64,000 bases of DNA, taken from contig CM053031.1 in the NCBI GenBank assembly GCA_028564925.1, positions 98,168,305-98,232,304 on the forward strand, read 5' to 3'. The notes beneath the pieces are model-generated. The model was not told the origin of the DNA and made no database searches. It saw only the letters and a program-made list of their open reading frames with translations. Shown piece by piece: positions 1 to 11,400 of this stretch; positions within the stretch are counted from its first letter, which is position 1; every line of letters starts with the position of its first letter. Origin of the DNA: Lithobates sylvaticus. Lineage: Eukaryota > Chordata > Amphibia > Anura > Ranidae. The position numbers and the translations under genes were made by a program.

Positions 1-392
1 AAGTTGTCACAGGGACAGGAGGTGGCAACAAATAATTCCAATCACACAGACCACAACAAAACCAGTTGAGTTGGTAGGAGATAGGTTGCTACCTATTCCT
101 TCTTGTTCCCATTATTTTATGGTTGCCATGGAACAGAGCATAAGAGGACATCTTGCCAAAAGGGTCACAGACTAATAGACAGCTAAAATTTCCAACACTT
201 CTCAAATCAACCCAGAACTATAAAATATATTTTGTCTGATTTTGGGTTTTAATTTCCCTCTGGAACCTAAACAGAATCCATCAAGAAAAACAAATACCTG
301 AGAAACCTCACCTAAAAGCCTCAACTTGTTAACTCTCACATCAGTTTATTCTGAGTATAATCATTAGGCTTCATACGCAGGAATATGGCTTT
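1..392. other. Intron, nothing recognised
   Basis: AT-rich sequence with no splice-bounded open frame and no repeat that I recognise. By position it belongs to the ABCA13 intron after exon M. Confidence 0.5.
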
Positions 393-423
393 GTGACTTT
401 AAAGTGTATGTAAACCCTAAAAA

Positions 424-640
424 TTACACACGGTCGGACTTTTTCATCAATTTGGTCCGATCGGACAAGGTTGTTGAAAAATCAGACCGTGTGTATGCAC
501 CATCGGACAGTGTTCGTCGGTTTGTCCGTCGGACAAAGTCTTATCTCCTGCTGGAAAGATTTCCCGTCAACCCGGTCCGATCACACCAAATCCGAGCGTG
601 TGTACGCTTGTCCGACGGACAAAGTGCTACGCATGCTCAG
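424..640 (+). repeat. Harbinger subterminal TCGGAC motif array
   Basis: At least seven copies of TCGGAC or its complement GTCCGA occur here, several as back-to-back pairs such as GTCCGATCGGAC and GTCCGTCGGAC. The stretch at 425-613 is closely similar to the reverse complement of about 11965-12150 in a MITE. Clustered subterminal motifs are the usual binding sites of Harbinger transposase or its Myb-like partner; that role is inferred here. Confidence 0.7.
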
Positions 641-1178
641 AAGAAATTCTGTGACGGAAGCGCTCGGTCAGGTAAAACTACCTTTCCTAATCGACACAGC
701 ACATTCGTCACGCTGCAATGTTAAAATGTCTTTAATGCAGCGCATTCTCTTTTTCTTTACAATGCAACAAGAATGACATCTTTTAGCTGCTCCTATTCAC
801 CCGCACTTCTCACAAACTTACTTCTTTATTACTTTGCACCATTTATACACTACATGTTTATTTTTACTCTGAACGGAAAAGAATCTTTGTTATTTTTTTA
901 CCATGATTTGTTTTTTTTTTTTTGGGGGGGAATACATATTTGAATGTTTTTTTTTTTTTTTTTTTTTTTGGAGGGGGGTTGTGTGTCTCAAATTACCAAA
1001 AACACATTATTTACATTTGTATTTCTTGCTTACATTTACTAGGAGTTTGTTTGTTGTTGGTGCCCCTTGTTAATTCTACTTTAGGATTAGTGAAATGTAC
1101 CAGCCTACTCAAAGAAAAACTGTCATTGTAGCAAAGTAAAACACAATAGTCAATGATTATTTCAAATCAAAAAAAACC

Positions 1179-1184
1179 TTTATT
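1179..1184 (-). terminator. Poly(A) signal AATAAA, MADF gene
   Basis: AATAAA on the minus strand lies about 260 bp past the MADF stop codon, as expected for its 3' untranslated end. Confidence 0.6.
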
Positions 1185-1446
1185 TAGGTCACACCAACAA
1201 ACCAAAGAGGAACGCAGCCATGGTGAAACTTGGGGAATTTGCAAAGTCTTGGCCCCCCACGGCAACCATCATTGTTCAAGCGTAGAAAATTGGGGGCCTG
1301 AGGAGTACGTATATTAAGGGGAGTGCAATCTGGTCGTGAAGTCCAAAGTATCCGGAACTGCAGCAGATGCCATCTAGGTCCCCAGGCTCTGGTACTACAA
1401 GAGGCTCCATCTTCTGTCAGACCAGACTGATTGCAGGTCGTCACTC

Positions 1447-2638
1447 TCAGGTCTTCCTTCCACGCTTCCTTGCACGCTGGGGCTGTCGTGCTGGTGGGGT
1501 GGCAGAAGGAGGAGGAGGAGGAGGAGGAGGTGGAGCATGGTAGCTATGGCAAACATGTGTGACTGGGGTCATCTCCCCAGCCCTACCCTTATTTAGGACA
1601 TGGAGGATGAGCCCCTCACACATGTTGCGTTGCCCCACCTCCATACCCATCATTTTGGTGACAACCACCGAGCCAAAGGTCTCCTCGTCGGCGGGTGTGG
1701 CATGTAGGGAGTCTGAAGCCTCTCTTATCATCCGGAGCGCTGACTGTGCCGCATAACCCCCCCTTCTCGCCCTTTTGTACGGAGGGCGGAGGGGAGGGGT
1801 TTGGGTGTCAGTCAGGCTCCGAGGCCTAGACCCCTCTTGGCTGCCACTACCCAGCTGGTGGCTGCCACTAACCCCTGCCTCCTCCTGACTGCCACCTTCC
1901 ACAGCCACCTCCTGGCTGAGGTCTTCCTGTGTAGGAAAAAGGGACATAGTTTCAGTTATTTGTTCATCAAACACACACAATTCTCATCTAGTGACTGGTG
2001 CAAAATGTTTACAAATAGCAAACCATACAATTCTCAGCCCAGCAGTTTAGATTCTGGCCCCAAATGTCTCCCACACCACTGTCTGTTGATATGTCAAACA
2101 CGTTAGGAACTAAGCAATTGGCGATCCTGAATTAAGTGAACATCATTCATTATTCCCATAAATGGTAACAAAACTACTATACCTGGAACAAGCTGGGCTC
2201 CTCCACCTCTTCCAGACTGGAAGGCCCAGGTTGCTCCTCGGAAGCCTCATCAGGGGTGGGCTGGGCGCAAGGAAGCGTGGAAGGAGGAGTTGAGGTTGGC
2301 TCCGTGACATCAGCCTGGTCCTTCAGAAAATGGAGACTCTGATAGTACCAGAGCTTGGGGACATAGACCTCATCTGCTGAAGTTGCAGTTTCCTCAGACT
2401 TCACGACCTTCTTCCTCTCCCTGATATACGCACTCCTCAGGCTGCCAATTTTCTTTCTAATATCATCAACAGTTGCCGTGGGGAACTTTGGCTTGACAAA
2501 TTCCACAAGTTCCTCCAGGGCTGCGTGCCTCTTTGGTTTGTTGGTGTAATGTGGGTGTATACCCTGCCACAATATGGGAAAATCCCTGTATTTGGCAATG
2601 AAGAGGGGGAGAAAACTCATGTCGTTGAATCCCTTCAT
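1447..2638 (-). CDS. MADF-domain protein of the Harbinger element
   Basis: Two coding exons, 2638-2183 and 1926-1447, join in phase at LFQ|EDL (donor CAG|GTATAG, acceptor CCTACACAG) to give about 311 residues. Residues 8-90 look like a MADF domain: FIAKYRDFPILWQG, then a Lys-rich helix, then VDDIRKKIGSLRSAYIRERK and the closing VPKLWYYQSLHFL. The C-terminal part is acidic and proline-rich, then basic (a poly-Pro run and a terminal RARKRGRKT that could serve nuclear import). An acceptor TGTCTTGCAG at 2647 implies a non-coding first exon at about 2773-2830, which has no ATG, so Met at 2638 is the first usable start. MADF proteins bind DNA. Here it probably acts as a third transposon-encoded factor, which is an inference. 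It lies head to head with the Myb gene. Confidence 0.8.
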
Positions 2639-2646
2639 ATCAATCT

Positions 2647-2951
2647 CTGCAAGACACAACAACACACAAAACCCTCAAAATTCTGTCAGGCTAAACTCTC
2701 CTAATCTTCTCCCTAAAGAAGCCTCAAGTTCAAATCAGTCTAGGCTAGTTATGTACCAACGTTAAATTGTACCTTCGTTTGTAGCGATCGTCTCGTGTGA
2801 GTTTTCTCTCCCCTCGTCTCCCAGATCGTGGCTACGACACAGGCGTGTGACGTTTTATATACACTGCGCATGCTTCAAACTCCGCCCGCCCCTGACGATC
2901 TTTCTCGTCTATTCCCCACCCCTTCTCTTTACGGCGTAGTGGGGAGAGCAC
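2647..2951. promoter_or_regulatory. Shared divergent promoter of the MADF and Myb genes
   Basis: This interval separates the two head-to-head Harbinger genes. The minus strand reads GTATATAAAACG (about 2862-2851), a good TATA box about 25 bp before the presumed MADF first exon at 2773-2830, which ends GAAG|GTACAA. The same AT core read on the plus strand (TTTTATATAC) could serve the Myb gene about 90 bp before its ATG. Transcription starts are inferred. Confidence 0.5.
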
Positions 2952-4305
2952 ATGGCGGGGACACAGCAGGTGCGCCACAAATATCCCACCAACGAGGAGG
3001 AGGACGAGGAAAGTCCGGAGGCAGAAACGTCCCGATCCCGGAACCTGAAATTCAAGGCCTCCAATATGTCATTTGGAGAAATGTTGGAGATGGTTGACAT
3101 ATTAAAGAGGAGCGACTATGATGGGAAGTATGGGCCTTACCTCAACCCCAATGTCCGCAAGGCCAAGATCATGTCTAAAGTTGTGAGGAGGCTGTACAAT
3201 AATTTTGGGGTACAACGATCCAAGGAGCAACTCAGGAAACGCTGGTCAGACCTGAAACTGAGGGAGGCCGATCAGTACAGAAAGATCAAGAGAATTCTTC
3301 AAAAAAGTAAGTAGTTGTGTTTTGTGTTTGATTTCTTGCTTGCATACTGCTCCATTGTGTTTTGATTTTTACCAAGTTGTACATTCCAAAATGGCCACTT
3401 TCAGGTTCGTCTGTGCATTCGATCGTACTCAGCCTCGATCTTTCTGCCACTGTCATGGTCGTGTGTGTGTGCATTCGATCGTACGCAACCTCGATCGTTC
3501 GGCCACTTATAATACGATGTTTGGTGTTTTTTTTGGGGAAAGGAAGTTTGTTCTCACTAGAAATGTCATCAAGAATGTAAAGCCAATTTATTCAATGTAA
3601 AGGAGAGGTCACTCAGTAGCTGTTTACCCATCTGGACTCTAGAGCACTAGTGCTGGGACACCCAAACCCCCTTTTTATTATGCTTTTCCACACATGTGCT
3701 CCAGTGGATACTAGAGGGGGGTCTCCATCACACAAACTTCTACCAAAAAGCTAGTCAGTTTAGCACCTTTACAAAGTGACTTCATTCATGTAGTTGACAT
3801 TTGTAACTGGCCAAACTAAAATAGTGTCCGTCACTTTCAAGCAATGTTTGTCACTTCCTATTTCTGCCCTCAATAGCTTGTGTTGCTAAATCTTCCTTTT
3901 GGACATTCTCATAGGGGAGCGAAAACTTGGGCCGTCTGAGGAAACCCCCAAACCAACACCTCCCAAAAAAGTGGAAAGAGCAGAAGCAGAGGAGGAGGAG
4001 GAGGAAGGAGAGATCATCGAACTTGGAGAAATTGTCACCACAACAGGTGAGTGTGGGAGAACACAGCTACTGGTAAGCTAATCCATGTATGGCTGCCTCA
4101 TTTCCAACACCCCATTTTTTTTTGTTTGTGGTTTTTAGGTGACGTGGATGTTGTGGAAGAAAAATCGCACTTTACCACAGAGAGTGCCCACGTACTCATC
4201 GGAGAGATAATGGTCTGCAATCGAGATCTAGATTACATAAAGCAAAACATCAATGATGTTCAACAAAAATTGAAGAACATCATTGATGTTTTAGGAAAAA
4301 TATGA
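2952..4305 (+). CDS. Myb/SANT-like DNA-binding protein of the Harbinger element
   Basis: Three exons, 2952-3306, 3915-4046 and 4139-4305, join in frame (donors AAAAA|GTAAGT and ACAG|GTGAGT, acceptors CTCATAG and GTTTTTAG) into 217 residues with no stop. The N-terminus MAGTQQVRHKYPTNEEEDEE is acidic. A Myb/SANT-like trihelix domain follows, with FGEMLEMVDILKRSDYDG, then VRKAKIMSKVVRRLYNNF and LRKRWSDLKLREADQYRKIK. A Glu-rich linker and a C-terminal helix (DYIKQNINDVQQKLKNIIDV) suggest coiled-coil dimerisation. Harbinger Myb-like proteins are known to bind element ends and bring the transposase into the nucleus; I infer the same role here. The gene is convergent with the transposase gene. Confidence 0.85.
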
Positions 4306-4901
4306 AAAAGCACCAAGTAATTTACACACATTTGTGCCAGCTTCTGAACACATTTGCAACTTAAAAACTGTGTGAAATTTGGAACATGCACACATTGTGT
4401 CCACATGTGCTAGCTCCCATCATGGTGGATGAATGGCAACGTTTTTTTGGGGGTGCAAACACTTTACGAACTACGAAAGTGGTTGTGGTGAAGGGGTTGC
4501 ACCCCCAAAAAACGTCCATTCATCCCCATGATGGAAAATGGCACTTTTGAAGCTTCTAGGCATGTGTTTTACCATCTAATGACCATTTTCAGAACCAAAT
4601 TGTGTGCATGTTCCAAATTTCCACTTTTCGGGGGTGCCCCCCCCATGTGATGAAGGCAAGATCAAACACACTTTGAACATATAGTCATGTCTGATCTTGT
4701 CTTCACTTTACAAAGTTGAACTTTCCTACTTCATAGGTTCTGCTTAGCTCCATGCCTGGTTTTACAAATTGCGTAATCTTTGTAAATAATGTTGTAAATA
4801 ACCAAGATGTTGTCAGTTTTGGCGTGAAGATTGTAAACGCACTTGTGAATGTTTTCCAAGTAAACTTTTTACATTTTCTAAATGTGTGGCTTCCTTATTT
4901 A

Positions 4902-4907
4902 AATAAA
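4902..4907 (+). terminator. Poly(A) signal AATAAA, Myb-like gene
   Basis: AATAAA on the plus strand, about 600 bp past the Myb-like stop. The 3' untranslated stretch between them contains an imperfect inverted repeat (about 4424-4545, arms with GTTTTTTGGGGGTGCAA). Confidence 0.5.
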
Positions 4908-5358
4908 ACAATGCATTATGTATGTAAAATGTAAAGGATATGGGGGGCAATGGGTGTTATTTACTAAAGGCAAATCCACTTTGCACTGCAATTTCCTTTC
5001 CCAGGGAACTTTTTCAATGCACTTGTAGAGCATAGCGGATTTGACTTATGTAAATGACACCCACAGTGCTTTGTCCGAAAACACGGAGCACAGCATTTTG
5101 GAGAATACACACATGTCACACCTGGTGCTGAAAAGGAGTATTTTGGGTGTCAGTTATGCAGGACAAACCTTCTCTAGACCAAAGATTAGGTAGCAAACAC
5201 ACATGAGAAAAAACTTTTTGGGAAGAAGAGACTGTTACCTCTTTTTGCCCAGAAAGTGCATTACCACTGTCGAAGGCAAAGGGAAAAAATGTCAAAGTAA
5301 AATAAGCTAAAAAGAAGACTGAAATGACAAGAAATCAGAGGTTGGTTAAAATATCAGA

Positions 5359-5364
5359 TTTATT
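5359..5364 (-). terminator. Poly(A) signal AATAAA, transposase gene
   Basis: AATAAA on the minus strand within 20 bp of the transposase stop. It is very compact, but no better signal is visible close by. Confidence 0.55.
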
Positions 5365-5376
5365 AAAAAATGCCTC

Positions 5377-7537
5377 TCACACATCGTCAGGCAGAGCAAT
5401 GGCCCCCCTACCCACAAAGTATTCCATATATTGGTCCCGGACCACGCGGGCATTGAGAGGGGGCAAGCCTGGACGTGCCACTCGAAGGGCTGTGAGGTCC
5501 GCATTTGGAGGGCCCTCCACATCTGGGCCAACGGGCACCACATAGTTCCTGTTATGTCTTTTGAGGAAGTTGTGCAATATGCAACAGGCAAGAACTATGT
5601 GGTTCAGTTTGTATTCCGCCAAGTTAAATGCCGTCAGGAACAGGCGGAAGCGGCTGGCCAGGATGCCAAAAGCGTTCTCCACCACTCTTCTGGCTCTGGA
5701 CAGCCTGTAGTTGAAGACCCTCTGGTCCGGGGTGAGGGTCCTCATCGGGAACGGCCTCATCACATGGGGAGTCAGCGCAAACGCTTCATCTGCGACAAAG
5801 ACGAAGGGGAGTCCTTCGGCATTCTCCTCTGGAGGTGGCAAGCACAGACTGCCACTTTGGAGACGCCAGTAGAACTCCGTGTGCGTAATGGCCCCACCAT
5901 CCGATATCCGGCCGTTCATCCCCACGTCCACATACATAAACTCGTATGTTGCCGACACCACCGCCAACATCACTACACTATTAAACCCTTTATAATTATA
6001 ATAGTAGGACCCCGAGTTGGGCGGTGGGACGATGCGGACGTGTTTCCCATCAATTGCCCCTCCGCAGTTAGGAAAGTCCCAACGGCTGGGAAAGTGGGAG
6101 GCCACAGTCTGCCATTCCTGTGGCGTGGAAGGGAACTGTGGAGTGAAACAAGAAAAAAAAATGAGTCACTTTGCACCTAAACATTGCAAGCAGATTAGAC
6201 AATCAACATCTTGGAACAAGAGCATTGTATAAAATTGGAGGCTGGAAAGTATTTACACAGAAAAGTAGAGGCTCCCCTTCACAGATTACTCACCCCCCCA
6301 TCAATCCCCCCACTTCTGATGGGACATTGGCAATAACTATGGTTTTGGGGGGGGGGGGGGGGTGGTGGACAGGTAACCCTCTGCACTTCATTGATTGGCA
6401 AATGGCTCAATAATGTGGCCTAGTTTGGCCAGACCCTCTGTACTTAACACTATTGGCAGGCCACAGGAAAGATCAAATAACATTTCCCCCCCCCCCCCAA
6501 AAAAGGCAGGCACAGTGTGACATTATTAAATTACCAAGCAAGCTAATAGGAGGGAAAGAAGACAAAAAAATAGGAAATGGAATGTATGGAGGCAGTCCCT
6601 TGCACTACATGCTTTGCTGAATTCATCCCTAAAGATGCGCACTATAAAGAGGTAGGTATATAGTGTGTATGGACCTTGGGAAAGCCAGCAGATAAAGGAT
6701 TGGTACCATCTGACAGAGCAGTTGGGGGAGGGGGTTCCTAATGAGTTTGCCCCCCCCCCCCCCACCAAAAGAACTAAAAAAGGGGGCTCTACATGAAGTA
6801 AACCACACAGCAAACATTTGTGCATATTTTAGGGGGTGTTTTGGGGCAAACAATACTATGCAGCAGACAAAAGACATTGCTTAAGTGAGTAGGCCATAGG
6901 TGTCTATTGGGGCAGAAGAGCATGCTGGTGAGGTAAGTGAAGGGAAAAATGCACGAAGGAGAAAAGGGGCACAGCATATTAGAACATATTGCAATCATGG
7001 TAATTAGGGAAGGAGGTCAAAAATACAAGTCATTAGCAAACAGAGCATACATAGAAGGGAATAGTAAAGTAGAAATGTTACCTTAATATAGTCCTCCTGC
7101 AGGACCTGAATGATGGCAGAACAGGTCTCTGGAATAATGATTCCCAGGGCCTGGGGAGAGATACCTGAAGAGAACTTCAAATCCTGAAGACTTCTCCCTG
7201 TCGCCAAGTACCTCAACGTGGCAACAAGCCTCTGCTCCGGAGTAATGGCTTGTCTCATGCAGGTATCCTGCCGGCTGATAAAGGGGGTCAGCAAAGCCAA
7301 AAGACGGTGAAAATCGGGGTCCGTCATCCTGAGAAAGTTCCTGAAATCATCAGGATTATTCTCCCGGATCTCACGAAGCAAAGGCATGTGCGAGAACTGG
7401 TCACGCTGAAGCAACCAATTCTTGGTCCACATACTCCTCATCACTCTGTTCATGGACGGGTCTTGGGTCAAAGCTAAAAGCCCGACACCAATTCCGCGTA
7501 CAGCACGAACTCGGCGACGAGTACGCACGGGAAACAT
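5377..7537 (-). CDS. Harbinger transposase (DDE_Tnp_4 type)
   Basis: Exon 1 (7537-7082) ends TATATTAAG|GTAACA and exon 2 (6135-5377) begins after TTTCACTCCACAG, joining as DYIK|FPSTPQEW. The product is about 404 residues, a normal length for the family. Exon 1 carries the N-terminal helical region (DFRNFLRMTDPDFHRLLALL, then ITPEQRLVATLRYLATG). Exon 2 carries the nuclease: GGAIDGKHVRI (first Asp), GMNGRISDGG (second Asp), VADEAFAL, and RARRVVENAFGILASRFR (the catalytic Glu). All three catalytic residues are present and no stop interrupts the frame. Met at 7537 is the first in the open frame. A different upstream start cannot be excluded because of the gap. Confidence 0.9.
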
Positions 7538-7739
7538 CGCTCAGAAGGTCACAAAAGGTCGGCTGGTCAGAACGGACAAACAGAAAGCACCGATAAACAG
7601 CAAGGCCTGAAAGAACGAAGTGAATACCAGCAACGAGCAGACAATAAGCAGTGCAAATCAAAGCGTCCTATATCAAGATATAGGCCGCAATGACCAACAA
7701 ATGCGAACTGACTACACGCACTAATAAACAGATACGCAC

Positions 7740-8199
7740 NNNNNNNNNNNNNNNNNNNNNNNNNNNNNNNNNNNNNNNNNNNNNNNNNNNNNNNNNNNNN
7801 NNNNNNNNNNNNNNNNNNNNNNNNNNNNNNNNNNNNNNNNNNNNNNNNNNNNNNNNNNNNNNNNNNNNNNNNNNNNNNNNNNNNNNNNNNNNNNNNNNNN
7901 NNNNNNNNNNNNNNNNNNNNNNNNNNNNNNNNNNNNNNNNNNNNNNNNNNNNNNNNNNNNNNNNNNNNNNNNNNNNNNNNNNNNNNNNNNNNNNNNNNNN
8001 NNNNNNNNNNNNNNNNNNNNNNNNNNNNNNNNNNNNNNNNNNNNNNNNNNNNNNNNNNNNNNNNNNNNNNNNNNNNNNNNNNNNNNNNNNNNNNNNNNNN
8101 NNNNNNNNNNNNNNNNNNNNNNNNNNNNNNNNNNNNNNNNNNNNNNNNNNNNNNNNNNNNNNNNNNNNNNNNNNNNNNNNNNNNNNNNNNNNNNNNNNN
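7740..8199. other. Assembly gap of 460 N
   Basis: Unknown bases. The gap hides the right terminus of the Harbinger element and its target duplication. Any open frame reported across it is artificial. Confidence 1.
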
Positions 8200-8288
8200 T
8201 TAAGATAGGGGCAGCTGGGAGTTATTACCGATGACAGAGAATGCACTGTAAGCCACCACTGTGTTTGTAGAGTCAGGTGGAACCATAC

Positions 8289-8417
8289 CTGTATTGTTCC
8301 AATGAGCTTTTGAGCTAGCTGCATAAAAGGCCAGTTAGTCAGAATTGGTTGTATGCTATTGGATATATTATTTACTGTATTCATGTAATCCTCCACCTGA
8401 AGTATAGAGTTTTTGGT
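8289..8417 (-). CDS. ABCA13: ABCA13 exon M (last exon visible)
   Basis: The exon is 129 bp (43 codons, phase 0 to 0), after acceptor TGTTCCCTTATAG, with donor ATACAG|GTATGG. It encodes [20 protein letters not shown] and ends [13 protein letters not shown]. The following intron contains the assembly gap and the Harbinger element. I found no further exon down to position 1, though one could be hidden in the 460 unknown bases. Confidence 0.85.
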
Positions 8418-11400
8418 CTATAAGGGAACAGAAAGAAGAAATGCCATTAATAATTGTTTTATAATAACTTTGGATGCAGCACAACTTATAGACAATTAAT
8501 AAAGTAATACAAGTCAAAGTTCTTCACGCGAAAGATTAGATCACTAGTGTTAACATTTTTTTTTTTTGCCTTATTGCTTGTACCCAGAACCGGATTTAAC
8601 ATTAGGCATGGAATGCAAGTGACTATAGGCGCCACTCAGGCAGGGGGCCTGAAAACACCAGACCAGCTGTAATTTTGACAGCTAAGTCCTGGTCTTTTAA
8701 AGCAGCATTTGTTGTTTCCTCTCACTACCTCGCCTCTCTACTGAAATGTTCCCTTCCCAGCTGCCTACCCCCAAACTAAGTTCCATCTGGCCGCCATTTT
8801 TTTTTTTACATCTCCAGCACATCTAGCTGTAGCTACAGCCACTCCGTCCACCAGCCCACCCTCTCCATCATGTGCAGACTGCAGGGAGGAAGGCAAGGTG
8901 GCTGGATGTGCCTCCCACCCCCAAAGGTACCCACAGAGAAGATAACAAGTTGCCTCAGTTGGTGCACTTGATATTCTGCCCCAACCCAAACACCCCCCTT
9001 ACTACTGCATCTGACCCACTTCCCACCATCATGCCTGCCACTTTCACTACTGCACATGAAAACAGCCACCACTTTGCCAACCATGCCCCCCCCCCCACTG
9101 CTCTCACTACCACTAAACACCCACCCCACTAACCTGCCCCATTCTCACCCCCACACCTGACACCACCAACCCCTCTTTCACCTCCCCCATTATTACCACT
9201 GTATCTGCCCCTGTCCCACCATTTTTGTCACCACATCTGACGCCACAACTTCACCTGCAACTTCCCTCTACTCTCACCACCACACTTGCCATCCCCACCC
9301 CCTCCCATTCTCACCACAACGTCTGCCACTTGCCCCCACAGCCCTGGTCAATGTCACTCTTATTATGGTTCCCCCACATCCAGCTTGTACACCCCCCCCC
9401 CACCCTTACCACCACAAGAAATCAGGCTTCTCTTAAAAAAAGCAGTGAGTGAGGAAACCTGTTGTCAATCCATATTGCGACAAGCAGGTCGTTTAGAAAA
9501 AGGCTTTGTTTAGAAGTAGCCATACAACTCCTTATAATGGCTTCTTGGCTTGTGAATGGATTTGTGTTTGTGTTGCTGTAAAGAGACTAATTTATATAAA
9601 TGGCTTTGTTTACCTTCAAACCCATTCATACATACGGAAGTGGTCTGCAGGTCAAACCCTTTTATATGAACCTGAGCAGTTTCAATGAGGACATTGGGTA
9701 AATACCAGTCACTTGACAGTAGAGTATCATGAACACAAATCCATTATAAACACTGAAAAGTTTATCATAAAATACTAACACAGAAAATTAAAATAATCTA
9801 TGCTCTTGTTTAAATGCAGCCATGTAACGTCCTTCTTGTCTTGTGAACGGATTTGTGTTTGTAAACAAACCCATTCACAGTACATTGCTGCGGGCAAGCT
9901 TCCGAGTCCTGCTGCTGCGTCCATTGACACAGTCAGCAGGACTTGGCCCTGCCACCCCCTCCCCCTCTATTCAATGAGGACCCGAGATAGTGGCTGGAGC
10001 TGCTGGGCCTGTGCTTGTCTCTGGGGGGGGGGGGGGGGGGGTGGGGGAGCTGCAGCACAGACTTTTTCCTCTAAAAGGTTTGTAGCTAATCAATCTCTTT
10101 CCTATGAACTTGAGCAGTTCCAATGAGGACATTCGGTAAATACTATAGACAGTAGAGTATCATGAACATAAAACCATTAATAAACATTGAAAAGGTTACC
10201 ATAAATATAAACACAGAAATTTGAATTGAGTCTACTTCCTTGTAAATTTTTTTCCTATTTTATATGTATTTTATACAATAAGAGGAACAAAGCAGTCCAA
10301 TTAGCTATTTTAAAGTTTGAAGAGAAACAAGCACAAGCATGCCTTCGTTGTTAAAAGTGCCTCTAATTTATTTCCTCTAAGAGCCCTTTTGCACTGAGCC
10401 GAGCTGGGCCTTAGCAGTAAAGCGCTGCTAAATTTAACGGCACTTTATCGCCGTTTTAGCAGCGCTTTTCGGCCACTAGCGGGGGGCTTTTAACCCCCAC
10501 TAGTGGCCGAAGAAAGGGTAAATGCACCCAAAAGCAACGCTCCTCCACCGCCCCAAAGACGCTGCTTGCAGGACTTTTTCTAATGTCCTGCAAGCGCACT
10601 TCTCCAGTGTGAAAGCACTCGGGCTCTCACATTGGGGCTGCAGGGGAGGCTTTTTTCAGGTGCTTTACAGGTGCTGTTTTTAGCCCAAAAATGCCTGAAA
10701 AACACACCAGTGTGAAAGGGGTATTATGGATAAAATACCTCTAACAATAACAAAGTGCACCAATATAAAAAAAAACAAGAAAAGGAAAAAATACTGTTTT
10801 GCACTCATTTTGTACTTATTAGAAATGTATTATTAAATGACATATATTTTCATCATGTCATGGATGATCTTGATCATGTATAGTGTGCAAAAAAATGAAT
10901 ACCATTAATAGAAAAATATGTTTAAGCACTACAACAGGATGTGGTCTGTTCAAGGGTTGGACTTAAGGCCCAGATTTTCTGTGCTTATAGACTTTTAGAT
11001 TGTAAGTTCTAACGAACAGGGCCTTCTGATTCCTCCTGTTTTGAATTGTATTGTAACTGTACTGTTTGCTCTAATGCTGTAAAGCGCTGTACAAACTGTT
11101 GGCGCTATATAAACCCTGTGTAGTAATAATAATAATAAATAGACTCCCAAGATGTAAACCCAACCCTCTTTGTAACTTAAAGTGTATGTTAAGCAAAATT
11201 AAAAAAAAAAAAAATTGTGCTGGATAGAGTGAGGACCAAATAGAACCCATTTTGGGTTTTACTGCTTCCTGCATCTGTTACTAATGCCCTGTACACACGA
11301 TCGGACTTTCCAACAACAAAAGCGTGGAATTTTGTTCAAAGGTTGTTGGCTCCAACTTGTCTTGCATACACACGGTCACACAAATGTTGGCCAACAAATA

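Larger units (their letters stand above)
424..7739 (-). mobile_element. Autonomous Harbinger transposon with three genes, right end in gap
   Basis: The left end is marked by TTACACACGGTCGGAC at 424, followed by a subterminal array of TCCGA/TCGGA motifs. The right end is not visible because sequence stops at the 7740-8199 gap. In between lie a Harbinger transposase (minus), a Myb/SANT-like gene (plus) and a MADF-domain gene (minus), each spliced, open, and with an AATAAA signal. Strand is given as that of the transposase. The sequence just left (TTAAAGTGTATGTAAACCC at 393-411) is the end of a TTAA-type MITE, so the element seems to have landed in or next to it. Open frames imply a young copy. 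It sits in the intron after ABCA13 exon M. Confidence 0.85.

Noticed and set aside
404-776. Arg/Ser-rich open frames at the Harbinger left end
   Set aside because: The same string appears in a non-coding MITE in the opposite orientation (11925-12128). It reflects TCGGAC repeats, not a protein.
1184-1444. Separate 86-residue frame on the minus strand
   Set aside because: It lies directly after the MADF stop and contains the AATAAA region; it is the 3' untranslated part.
5431-6180. 249-residue plus-strand frame
   Set aside because: Antisense shadow of the transposase exon, which has the catalytic motifs.
7668-8396. Open frames spanning the gap
   Set aside because: They consist mostly of unknown residues from the N run; only 8289-8417 is supported, as an exon.
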